From NCBI GenBank assembly GCA_963786495.1, contig CAWAZL010000002.1, positions 682,001 through 746,000 on the forward strand: a stretch of DNA of 64,000 nt, given 5' to 3'. This document shows, in pieces, positions 1 through 7,299 of the stretch. Made by a program: the position numbers and the translations under genes. The notes beneath the pieces were generated by a model. That model saw only the letters and a program-made list of their open reading frames with translations. It did no database searches and was not told where the DNA came from. Each line of letters begins with the position of its first letter. Positions within the stretch are counted from its first letter, which is position 1. The DNA is from JALZKA01 sp963786495. GTDB lineage: Bacteria; Actinomycetota; Thermoleophilia; Solirubrobacterales; 70-9.

Positions 1-1182
1 GCCGAGCTCCGAGAAGACGTAACCGCCGACCGAGTTATAGGCGTCGGAGTCGACGGGTAGTTCGATCCCGGCGTCCGCCAGGTCGCCTATTGCAACGTGG
101 CCGCGGACGTACCAGTCGCCGTCGGCGAGGCGCCGGACCGTGGAGGACCGCGCGTCCGTCTCGTCCTCGATCTCCCCGACGACCTCTTCGAGGATGTCTT
201 CGACAGTAACGATGCCAACCGTCCGGCCGTACTCGTCGACGACGACGCCGATCGAGCTGCGCTGGCGCTGGAGCTCGGCGAGGAGGTCATCGAGCGGCTT
301 CGTCTCGGGCACGATCGGCACGTCGCGGATCGCGCTTTCAATCGAAGCATCGGCGCCGGTGTTCATGTAGAGGCGTGCAAGCGAGTTGTTGTGGACGATG
401 CCGCGGACGCGGTCCGGGTTGTCGTTCTCGATCGCGACCAGACGCGTGTGGCCGGACGAGACGCAGCGCTGAAGCGCGTCCTCGACGGTTTCGTTGGCAT
501 TCACCGTGACGACGGCGGGAATCGGGGTCATGACCTCTCTGGCCTCTTGCTCATGGAGGTGGAAGACGCCGCCGAGCATGATCGCTTCACCCGGGTCGAG
601 GGTGCCGCCGCGAGCGGAGTGCCGGATGATCCCCTTGACGTCCTCGGACGTGTGTCTCTCCTCGAGGCCGGACGGGTCGACGCCAAAGAGACGCACGATG
701 GCGTTCGAGGCCTTGTTGAGCCCCCAGGTAAGCGGAGCTGTGCCGACGCGGAACCAGTTGACCGGACGCACGAGCAGGCGGGATGTCGGCTCCGGCTTGG
801 TGATGGCCATCATCTTCGGTACCTGCTCGCCGATCGTGATGTGCAGCGCGGTCGAGATCGCGAAGGCGATAGCAAACGCCAGCCCGACTGCGACGCCCTC
901 CCCAACGGGGCCCTCGATCGCCGGTTCGATCACGCTGGCCAGGGCCGGCTCGCCGAGGAAGCCGATGCCGATCGAGGCCATCGTTATTCCGAGCTGGCAG
1001 GCGGCGAGAACCTCGTCCAGCTTCTCGAGCTGAGCGAGCACTTCGTCGACGCCGGCCTTGCCCTCCTTGGCGAGCGCCTCAAGTCGGCCACGGCTCGAAC
1101 GCACCAGCGCGAACTCGGCCGCAACGAACAGGCCGTTGAGCAGCACTAGAAGGAGCAGCGCGACCAGCGCTACAGCGGTCAT
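1..1182 (-). CDS. CNNM/CorC-family (HlyC) membrane transporter, 3' end cut by window edge
   Basis: Reads right to left from an ATG at 1182 and runs off the left edge, so the C-terminus is missing. The first ~20 residues are a hydrophobic helix (VALVALLLLVLLNGLFVAAE), typical of the CNNM (DUF21) membrane domain; further hydrophobic segments follow with the family motif GEQVPKMMAI. After a linker come two CBS motifs (roughly residues 205-330, with MTPIPAVVTV and VVDEYGRTVGIVTVEDILEE) and the start of the CorC/HlyC domain. The family is linked to Mg2+/Co2+ efflux or divalent-cation homeostasis. It is divergent from the decarboxylase operon at 1320. Family call is confident; substrate is not known. 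Confidence 0.9.
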   Translation of the reverse strand, partial: MTAVALVALLLLVLLNGLFVAAEFALVRSSRGRLEALAKEGKAGVDEVLAQLEKLDEVLAACQLGITMASIGIGFLGEPALASVIEPAIEGPVGEGVAVGLAFAIAFAISTALHITIGEQVPKMMAITKPEPTSRLLVRPVNWFRVGTAPLTWGLNKASNAIVRLFGVDPSGLEERHTSEDVKGIIRHSARGGTLDPGEAIMLGGVFHLHEQEAREVMTPIPAVVTVNANETVEDALQRCVSSGHTRLVAIENDNPDRVRGIVHNNSLARLYMNTGADASIESAIRDVPIVPETKPLDDLLAELQRQRSSIGVVVDEYGRTVGIVTVEDILEEVVGEIEDETDARSSTVRRLADGDWYVRGHVAIGDLADAGIELPVDSDAYNSVGGYVFSELG

Positions 1183-1255
1183 GGTGCGACCGGCCTAAAA
1201 CCGGTACTGGGAGGGTGGTCGTCGTCCATCGGCGACAGATGGATGTTACGGGACG

Positions 1256-1272
1256 ACGCGGGGGCCCCGCGT
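1256..1272. promoter_or_regulatory. GC-rich inverted repeat in divergent intergenic region
   Basis: An 8-bp inverted repeat, ACGCGGGG / CCCCGCGT around a single central G, lies between the divergent CNNM gene and the decarboxylase operon. It is followed by a more AT-rich stretch (CCTTTTCAGTTATCGC) just ahead of the start at 1320. It could be an operator for either gene or a chance GC palindrome. Confidence 0.3.
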
Positions 1273-1319
1273 GCTCGGGCGGCCTGACCCCCTTTTCAGT
1301 TATCGCTAGCGTTGCGGGC

Positions 1320-2783
1320 ATGGAGCAGGACAGGGTTCCCTACGTCGACGCGCTGATCGAGCACGCCGCTCGCAAGCCGGCGCGGCTGACGGTTCCCGGG
1401 CACAAGGGTGGCGTCGGCGCTGACCCGGCGATGGCCGAAGCGCTCGGACAGAAGGCGCTCGACATGGACCTTCCGGCGCTCATCGAGGGCATCGATGTCG
1501 GGCCGCCCGATCCGAGCCCCTTCGAGCAGGCCCAGCTCCTCGCCGCCGATGCGTGGGGCGCAGCCCGCACATGGTTCCTGGTCGGTGGCGCCTCGCAGGG
1601 AAACCACGCCGCGCTCCTGGCCCTGCGCCACACGGGCCGCAGCGTCGTCATGCAGAGGAACGTCCATTCGTCGGCGATCGACGGCTCGGTCCTGGCAGAC
1701 CTGGACCCGACGTTCATCTCTCCCGAGATCGATCCCGAGCTGGGGGTCGCCCACTGCCCAACGCCTGGAGCGCTCGAGTCGGCTTTGGACGCCGCGCCCA
1801 ACGCGGTCGGCGCCCTGGTCGTCTCACCCACGTACTTCGGCGCGTGCGCCGATGTCGCTGCGCTGGTCGAGATCTGCCACTCGCGCAATCTGCCCCTGAT
1901 CGTCGACGAGGCGTGGGGAGCGCACATCACCTTTTCGGACGAACTGCCCCAGGCCGCGCTAGAGGCAGGCGCGGACCTCGTCATCTCCTCGACCCACAAG
2001 ATCATCGGAAGCCTCACGCAGTCCGCGATGATCCACCTGGGGCACAACAGCCGGATCGACGGTTTGATCGTCGACCGCGTGGTCACGCTGCTCGAATCGA
2101 CGAGCCCGAGCTCACTGTTGGCGCTCTCGCTCGACGCAGCCCGCCGGATGGCGGCCGTCCACGGGTCTGAACTGATCGCTGAAACGCTCTCGACTCTGGA
2201 GGTGACCCGCCAGCACATCCGCGAGATCCCGGGCCTCGATGTTCTCGACGAGTCGGTGATCGGCAGTCCCGGAGTGGCCGGCTGGGACCCGCTCCGCCTC
2301 ACGGTGGACGTGCGCGGCACCCACATCACGGGGCATGAGTTCGCCGACCTCGCGTTCGACCTGGGCATCGACTACGAGCTTGCAACCGAGACCGTGGTCG
2401 TCTTCTCGTTCGGCATGGGCGGAAGCGCGGCTGCGCTGGCCGATCAGTTGCTTGGGGCGCTGGCCCAGGTTGTGAAGGACCTCGGCGACACGGAGAAGAA
2501 GCCGTCGGTGCCGTTCGCGGTGCCTCCACCCTGGGGGCCCTTGGAGATGAGCATCCGGGATGCGTTCCTGGGACCGCAGGAAGTGGTCCCGTTCGATGCT
2601 GCCGAGGGCCGGATCGCGTGCGAGTCGCTTGCGGCCTACCCGCCCGGGATCCCGAACGTCCTGCCCGGCGAGCGCCTGACGCGCGAGACGCTCGACTTCA
2701 TCGCGGACACCCTCGCCCACGGCGGAAAGCTTCGGGGCGCCAGCGACCGTACGCTGAAGACCGTGAGGGTGGTGATTGAGTGA
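1320..2783 (+). CDS. Orn/Lys/Arg decarboxylase, short PLP fold-type I form
   Basis: 487-residue PLP-dependent amino-acid decarboxylase of the Orn/Lys/Arg major-domain family. The N-terminal TVPGHKGG motif, the substrate/PLP region LVGGASQGNHAA, the VDEAWGAH Asp loop and the Schiff-base lysine in STHKIIGSL are all visible. The length matches the short Bacillus SpeA/YaaO type rather than the ~750-residue enteric enzymes. I chose ATG 1320 because the protein starts normally there; upstream in-frame codons code for no family sequence. The stop overlaps the next gene's GTG (GTGA), so translation is likely coupled. Substrate (arginine, ornithine or lysine) cannot be read from sequence; the neighbours favour arginine or ornithine. 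Confidence 0.9.
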   Translation: MEQDRVPYVDALIEHAARKPARLTVPGHKGGVGADPAMAEALGQKALDMDLPALIEGIDVGPPDPSPFEQAQLLAADAWGAARTWFLVGGASQGNHAALLALRHTGRSVVMQRNVHSSAIDGSVLADLDPTFISPEIDPELGVAHCPTPGALESALDAAPNAVGALVVSPTYFGACADVAALVEICHSRNLPLIVDEAWGAHITFSDELPQAALEAGADLVISSTHKIIGSLTQSAMIHLGHNSRIDGLIVDRVVTLLESTSPSSLLALSLDAARRMAAVHGSELIAETLSTLEVTRQHIREIPGLDVLDESVIGSPGVAGWDPLRLTVDVRGTHITGHEFADLAFDLGIDYELATETVVVFSFGMGGSAAALADQLLGALAQVVKDLGDTEKKPSVPFAVPPPWGPLEMSIRDAFLGPQEVVPFDAAEGRIACESLAAYPPGIPNVLPGERLTRETLDFIADTLAHGGKLRGASDRTLKTVRVVIE

Positions 2784-3640
2784 ACTATGGAGCCGACTCG
2801 GAAACGGGCACGCTCCGCGATGTCCTCCTCTGCCCCCCTGACAACTTCCGCTGGGGCGCCACGAGCGTGATCTCGAAGGCGACGCTCGAGAGCGGACGCC
2901 CGTTCGATCCCGAGGCGGCGCGCGCGCAGCACGCGGACCTGGTCGCGGCCTATGAGGGCGCCGGCGTCACCTGTCACTTCCTGGAGCCCGACCCGGTTCT
3001 GCCGTACCAGGTGTTCGCGCGGGACTCGAGCGTGATGACGCCGTGGGGCCCGTTCGTCACCTCGCCGAAGCAGTACTGGCGCCGCGGCGAGTACGCCCCC
3101 GTCATCCGGTTCTACCAGGAGAACGAGATCCCGATCTGGCAGATGGCCACGGCCGGCGCGATCGAGGGCGGCGACGTGATGATCGTCGAGCCGGGCTGTG
3201 TCGTGATCGGCAACGGCGAGGACAGGACCGAGCGTCCCGCGGCGAAGCAGCTTGCTGCCTACTTCGAGGCCGAGGGCTGGGAGGCCCGAGTCGAGCCGAT
3301 CCCGGGCATCTTCGTTCACATCGACGTGCTGATGGCCGTTGTCGCGCCGAAGGTTGCGGCGGTGTGCACGGACATCGTCTCCGGCAGCCTCGTCCGCTGG
3401 CTGGAGGGCAAAGGCTTCGAGATCCTGCCGGTGCCCGAGGAGGACGCGTTCGCGCTCGGCGTGAACGCGATGTCGCTCGGGGACGGGCGAGTCCTGACGG
3501 GAGCCGGCGCGCGATCGCTGAACGAGCAGATGAAGGCTCAAGGGTTGGAGCTCCTCGCCCCCGAGCTTGAGATGTTCACGCTCGGCGGCGGCGGAGCGCA
3601 TTGCCTGGGCCAGGCAATCCGGCGCGACCCCGCGGCTTGA
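2780..3640 (+). CDS. DDAH/arginine-deiminase-like guanidino hydrolase
   Basis: 286-residue member of the guanidino-group-modifying superfamily (dimethylarginine dimethylaminohydrolase, arginine/agmatine deiminase, amidinotransferase). Signature elements are present in order: FARDSSV, the substrate-binding EGGDVMI, the catalytic histidine in HIDVLMAVV, and the nucleophilic cysteine near the C-terminus in GGAHCLGQ. The enzyme should release ammonia or an amine from a guanidino compound and leave a ureido (carbamoyl) product. GTG 2780 overlaps the upstream stop, and its TGA overlaps the TTG of the next gene. Sitting between a decarboxylase and a carbamoyl-amide hydrolase, it may convert agmatine to N-carbamoylputrescine or arginine to citrulline; that specificity is inference. 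Confidence 0.85.
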   Translation: MNYGADSETGTLRDVLLCPPDNFRWGATSVISKATLESGRPFDPEAARAQHADLVAAYEGAGVTCHFLEPDPVLPYQVFARDSSVMTPWGPFVTSPKQYWRRGEYAPVIRFYQENEIPIWQMATAGAIEGGDVMIVEPGCVVIGNGEDRTERPAAKQLAAYFEAEGWEARVEPIPGIFVHIDVLMAVVAPKVAAVCTDIVSGSLVRWLEGKGFEILPVPEEDAFALGVNAMSLGDGRVLTGAGARSLNEQMKAQGLELLAPELEMFTLGGGGAHCLGQAIRRDPAA

Positions 3641-5325
3641 CCGAGGCCCGGCGGATCGACGCCGACCGGGTGATCGCGGACCTCCGCGAGCTCCAGCGCC
3701 GCACTTCCGACGAAGGCGGCGCGCAGCGCGTCGCATGGACCGAGACCTGGCTCGAAGCGCGCGCGTTCCTCGGCGAGCTGTTGGCCGAGATCGGCGCGTC
3801 GAGCGAGATCGACGAGGCCGGAAACCTTTGGGCACGCCTCGACGGCGACGACGGACCCGGAGCCGTGGCGGTGGGATCGCACATCGACTCCGTGCCGGAC
3901 GGGGGCTGGCTCGACGGCGCTCTGGGGCTGATGGCAGCGGTGGGCGTCTTGAGAGCGCACGCGGACGAAACATCGCCTCGCAAGCCGCTTGCCCTGGTCG
4001 ACTGGGCGGATGAAGAGGGCTCGCGCTTCGGCTTCAGCCTGTTCGGCTCGTCGGCCTTCGCCGGCGAGCTCGATCCGGACGCGGTCGCGGGGCTGACCGA
4101 TGCGGACGGGCTGACGCTTCGCGACGTCCTGGCGGACCACGACGTCGATATCGACCGGGCCCCAGAGTGTTCCCGGCGCGGAGATGGTCTCGCTTCGTAC
4201 CTGGAGCTCCACATCGAGCAGGGGCCGGTGCTGGAGTCGGAAGGCGTGACGATCGCGGCGGTCGAGGGTTGCCAGGGAATTGAGCGCGTGCGCTTCACGT
4301 TCGCCGGCCAGGCCGCCCACGCGGGGACGACACCGATGGCGATGCGAAAGGACGCCGGCCTTGCCGCCGCGTCATGCGCAATGCGAATCGCAGGCCTCCC
4401 CGACGAGCACGGAGGAGTCGCGACCACGGGTGAGCTTCGGCTTGAGCCGGGCATCCCGACTGCGGTCGCGGGCGTGGCAGGCCTTTCCTGCGACCTCCGA
4501 AATCCGGACGCCGGCGCTCTTGCCGCGATGCTGTCCAGCGCACGCGACGCCGCGACCCAAAGCGCCGCCGAGCAGGGCTGTGAGCTCACTGAAGAGCCCG
4601 TCTTCCGCATCGCGCCGACGAAGTTCGACCCCATCCTGGTCGCCGCGGCCGCTGAGGCGTGCGAGGCCGCGACGGGGACGAGCTTCCGCATCACGAGCGG
4701 GGCCCTGCACGACGCGGCTAGCGTTTCGCGTGTGATGCCCGCGGCCATGATCTTCTGTCCATCTCGCGGCGGCATCAGCCACGCCAAGGTGGAGGACACC
4801 TCAGAGGACGATCTGAAGGCCGCAATCGGGGCATTCGGCGCTCTCGTGTCGCGAGCCGCTGGCGAAATGATCGGCCGCGAAGACGACATCGTCAAGAACG
4901 GGGCGACCGGCGAGCGCGTCCGTTTCATCCTGACCGCGGAGGAGACGGGCGGTGAGCTTCTCGTGATGGAGGACCACTGGACTCGCCCTGATCACGTCGT
5001 CCCGCGCCACATCCACCCCGGCATCGAGGAGCGCTGGACGGTGATCGAGGGAACCGTGGAGTACACGGTCGGTGGGGAAGTGACGATCGCGGGCCCCGGC
5101 GACTCGGTAGTAGCCCCCGCCGGAACACCGCATTCCGCGCGCGACGCGGGGGGTGGCGAAGTGATCGTGCGGATCGAGATGCGCCCTCCGCTCCGGTGGG
5201 AAGACTTCGTCCGCCAGCTCTTCGCGCTCGCAAACGAGAACCTCGAGGACGACGTAGGCGCGCGGTCGGTCTTCGAACTTTTCGGCGAGTTTCAGCCCGA
5301 AATCGCTCTGGCTCCAGAGGACTAG
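3637..5325 (+). CDS. M20-family N-carbamoyl/allantoate amidohydrolase fused to a C-terminal cupin
   Basis: About 562 residues. The N-terminal ~410 residues are an M20 amidohydrolase of the N-carbamoyl-L-amino-acid hydrolase/allantoate amidohydrolase/ureidoglycolate type. Visible are the metal-binding GSHIDSVPDGG, DEEGSRFG and HIEQGPVLE segments, the dimer-domain HAGTTPM, and the terminal LHDAA and PSRGGISH. The last ~140 residues form a cupin with VPRHIHPGIEERWTVIEG and PGDSVVAPAGTPHSA. The join is in frame with no stop. The start is probably TTG 3637, overlapping the previous stop; an ATG at 3601 would force a 40-nt overlap. Family enzymes split a carbamoyl group to amine, CO2 and ammonia, fitting the product of the preceding gene. 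The cupin may bind substrate or metal. Confidence 0.85.
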   Translation: MTEARRIDADRVIADLRELQRRTSDEGGAQRVAWTETWLEARAFLGELLAEIGASSEIDEAGNLWARLDGDDGPGAVAVGSHIDSVPDGGWLDGALGLMAAVGVLRAHADETSPRKPLALVDWADEEGSRFGFSLFGSSAFAGELDPDAVAGLTDADGLTLRDVLADHDVDIDRAPECSRRGDGLASYLELHIEQGPVLESEGVTIAAVEGCQGIERVRFTFAGQAAHAGTTPMAMRKDAGLAAASCAMRIAGLPDEHGGVATTGELRLEPGIPTAVAGVAGLSCDLRNPDAGALAAMLSSARDAATQSAAEQGCELTEEPVFRIAPTKFDPILVAAAAEACEAATGTSFRITSGALHDAASVSRVMPAAMIFCPSRGGISHAKVEDTSEDDLKAAIGAFGALVSRAAGEMIGREDDIVKNGATGERVRFILTAEETGGELLVMEDHWTRPDHVVPRHIHPGIEERWTVIEGTVEYTVGGEVTIAGPGDSVVAPAGTPHSARDAGGGEVIVRIEMRPPLRWEDFVRQLFALANENLEDDVGARSVFELFGEFQPEIALAPED

Positions 5326-5329
5326 AGGA

Positions 5330-5342
5330 GGTGCCAGGCACC
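5330..5342. repeat. Dispersed palindrome copy (GGTGCCAGGCACC)
   Basis: A perfect 13-nt palindrome 5 nt after the stop of the M20-cupin gene. Related words occur at 13031, 22768-22797, 33426, 50366 and in diverged form at 55078. Confidence 0.65.
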
Positions 5343-5365
5343 AGGACGCGTAACGAACCGCGTTC

Positions 5366-6091
5366 GTGATGAACTCTCCGAACATGGATACAGACTTCTC
5401 AGACCTCAAGGCCCTGTACATCAACTGCACGCTCAAGCGCTCGCCTGACACCTCGAACACGCAGGGCCTGATGGACCTGTCGATCGGCGTCATGGAGAAG
5501 AACGGCGTCTCCGTGGACTCGATCCGCGCCGCGGACCACGACATCGCGCCCGGCGTCTATGACGACATGACCGAGCACGGCTGGGAGAAGGACGAGTGGC
5601 CCGAAATCCTCGAGAAGGTCATGGCCGCTGACATCTTGGTGATCGGCACGCCGATCTGGCTGGGCGAGAAGTCGTCGATCTGCACCAAGGTCATCGAGCG
5701 CCTGTACGGCCACTCATCGGTTCTGAACGACGACGGGCAGTACGCGTACTACGGCCGGGTCGGTGGCTGCCTGGTGACCGGCAATGAGGACGGGATCAAG
5801 CATTGCGCGATGAACGTCCTCTACTCGCTCCAGCACCTCGGCTACTCGATCCCGCCGCAGGCGGACGCGGGATGGATCGGCGAGGCAGGCCCGGGCCCGT
5901 CCTATCTCGACGAGGGATCAGGCGGCCCCGAGAACGACTTCACGAACCGCAACACGACGTTTGCCACCTGGAACCTCATGCACCTGGGGAAGCTCTTGAA
6001 AGACGCGGGCGGAATCCCCGCGCACGGGAACCAGCGCTCGGAGTGGGACGCGGGCTGCCGCTTCGACTTCGAGAACCCCGAGCACCGCTGA
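5366..6091 (+). CDS. Flavodoxin-like NAD(P)H-dependent FMN reductase family protein
   Basis: 241 residues with a flavodoxin-fold core: a beta strand and phosphate loop near residue 17 (ALYINCTLKRSPDTSNTQ), then VMAADILVIGTPIWLGEKSS and VGGCLVTGNEDGIKHC, the pattern of FMN-binding NADPH-dependent reductases. It likely binds FMN and reduces quinones or other small acceptors in the cytoplasm. GTG 5366, ATG 5369 and ATG 5384 are all possible starts; no strong ribosome-binding site decides between them. It follows the putative polyamine operon by 40 nt, separated by a palindromic repeat, so it may not belong to it. Confidence 0.8.
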   Translation: MMNSPNMDTDFSDLKALYINCTLKRSPDTSNTQGLMDLSIGVMEKNGVSVDSIRAADHDIAPGVYDDMTEHGWEKDEWPEILEKVMAADILVIGTPIWLGEKSSICTKVIERLYGHSSVLNDDGQYAYYGRVGGCLVTGNEDGIKHCAMNVLYSLQHLGYSIPPQADAGWIGEAGPGPSYLDEGSGGPENDFTNRNTTFATWNLMHLGKLLKDAGGIPAHGNQRSEWDAGCRFDFENPEHR

Positions 6092-6145
6092 AGTCTCATC
6101 AGGATTTCATCTTCGCCGCACGCCTGGGAATAGGCAAAAGGGACC

Positions 6146-6199
6146 GCCCGCCTCAAGGTGGACGTTTGTTGGGTCGAAAGGACCAGTAGGAGGGCGGGC
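6146..6199 (+). promoter_or_regulatory. Possible structured leader ahead of the surface-protein cluster
   Basis: GCCCGC-CTC (6146-6154) can pair with GAG-G-GCGGGC (6190-6199) with one bulge, enclosing an inner hairpin GGTC-GAAAG-GACC (6172-6184). It lies 40 nt before the start at 6241, which has its own clear AGGAGG site. This could be a leader structure or a terminator of the flavodoxin-like gene; no known riboswitch class is recognised. Confidence 0.3.
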
Positions 6200-6240
6200 A
6201 CCAAGGATCCGCCCCTGTCTCATTCCCAGGAGGAAATCGC

Positions 6241-6720
6241 ATGCACTCCACACGTAAGCGCCGCCTCATCGGAGGCGGAATCACCGTTGCCGTTCTCATT
6301 GCTGCCGGGCTCGCATACGCGGCCTGGACCGCAAGCGGCACCGGCTCCGGTTACGCCAAGGCCACCACGGCTGAGGCTCTGACCACGGTCGACGTGTCCG
6401 CCTCGGCGTCTCCGGACCTGTACCCGGGCGCCACAGGCGACGTCCTGATCGAGATCTCGAACCCGAACGATTATCCGGTCGAGGTCGATGACATCACCGG
6501 CACCACCGCCATCACCGCCAGTGGCGGGATCGGCACGTGCACGACTCACGGTGTCACGTTCACGAACCAGACGAACCAAAACATCGACGTGAACGCCAAT
6601 TCCACGACCCAGGCCACGCTGAACAACGCGGCGCAGATGTCCAACTCTTCGGAGAACGGCTGTCAGGGCGCGACGTTCACGATCCCGGTGTCGCTGACCG
6701 GAGCGAGCAACGCACCGTAG
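6241..6720 (+). CDS. Exported surface protein with SipW-type signal-anchor (cluster gene 1)
   Basis: 159 residues, preceded by a strong AGGAGG site. A basic start (MHSTRKRRLIGG) leads into a hydrophobic segment (ITVAVLIAAGLAYAAW) and then a WTASGTGSGYAKA stretch, a motif common behind signal segments of actinobacterial SipW-dependent or camelysin-like surface proteins. The remaining ~110 residues look like a beta-sandwich, with LYPGATGDVLIEISNPND, two cysteines (GTCTTHG and NGCQGA) and the ending FTIPVSLTG. The same layout recurs in the next gene. Function unknown; probably secreted or cell-surface. Confidence 0.75.
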   Translation: MHSTRKRRLIGGGITVAVLIAAGLAYAAWTASGTGSGYAKATTAEALTTVDVSASASPDLYPGATGDVLIEISNPNDYPVEVDDITGTTAITASGGIGTCTTHGVTFTNQTNQNIDVNANSTTQATLNNAAQMSNSSENGCQGATFTIPVSLTGASNAP

Positions 6721-6840
6721 GCAAGCCCTAAAGAGACCCCAGATATGAGACAGGGGCACCGGCTGTGATGAGCCGGAGAGCCGCCCGGCGCCGTGCGAGA
6801 AACGCGCGGCGCCGGGCCGGCTCCGTCCCCGGTCGAATCG

Positions 6841-7299
6841 ATGCTGAGCAGGGCCGCGACCCTTCTGCTTAACGCGGCGCTAGCCGTGGCGCTCCTCGCC
6901 GGGGCGGTCGCAGTCGCGGCCGAAACCGGACTGATCGTCACCGAGCGCTCGCCCGGCGGCCCCAGCGTCGTCGAGCGCCCCACGCCCCAGATTCAGGTGC
7001 GGGGCAAGGTCAAGGGCCTCTATCCCGGGGCCCAGAAGCGAATGAAGGTGGGAGTCCGAAACCGGCTCCCGCAGCGCGTCAGACTCGTCTCGGTTCGAGC
7101 ACGCGTGCACAACGCGAGCTCTCAGTGCGTACGCCAAAACCTGAGCGTGAAGCGATTCCGGGGCCACAAGCCGATCCGCGCGCACAGACGGACGAGGGTG
7201 CGCGTCCGGGTGACGATGAGTCCCATCGCGCCGGACGCCTGCCAGGGCGCGCGGTTCCCGATCGAGTTCAAGGCGAGGGTGACCGGAAAGCGGCCATGA
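6841..7299 (+). CDS. Exported paralogue of the LYPGA-domain surface protein (cluster gene 2)
   Basis: About 152 residues. I prefer ATG 6841, which gives a normal signal peptide (LSRAATLLLNAALAVALLAG...); a GTG at 6793 would add 16 residues. After the signal the protein repeats the pattern of the upstream gene: GLYPGAQKRMKVGVRNR, a cysteine-containing middle (SSQCVRQ), then CQGARFPIEFKA, aligning with LYPGA, the Cys and CQGATFTIPVSL of the neighbour. It is more basic (many Arg/Lys) than its paralogue. Its stop overlaps the next start (ATGA). Function unknown. Confidence 0.7.
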   Translation: MLSRAATLLLNAALAVALLAGAVAVAAETGLIVTERSPGGPSVVERPTPQIQVRGKVKGLYPGAQKRMKVGVRNRLPQRVRLVSVRARVHNASSQCVRQNLSVKRFRGHKPIRAHRRTRVRVRVTMSPIAPDACQGARFPIEFKARVTGKRP

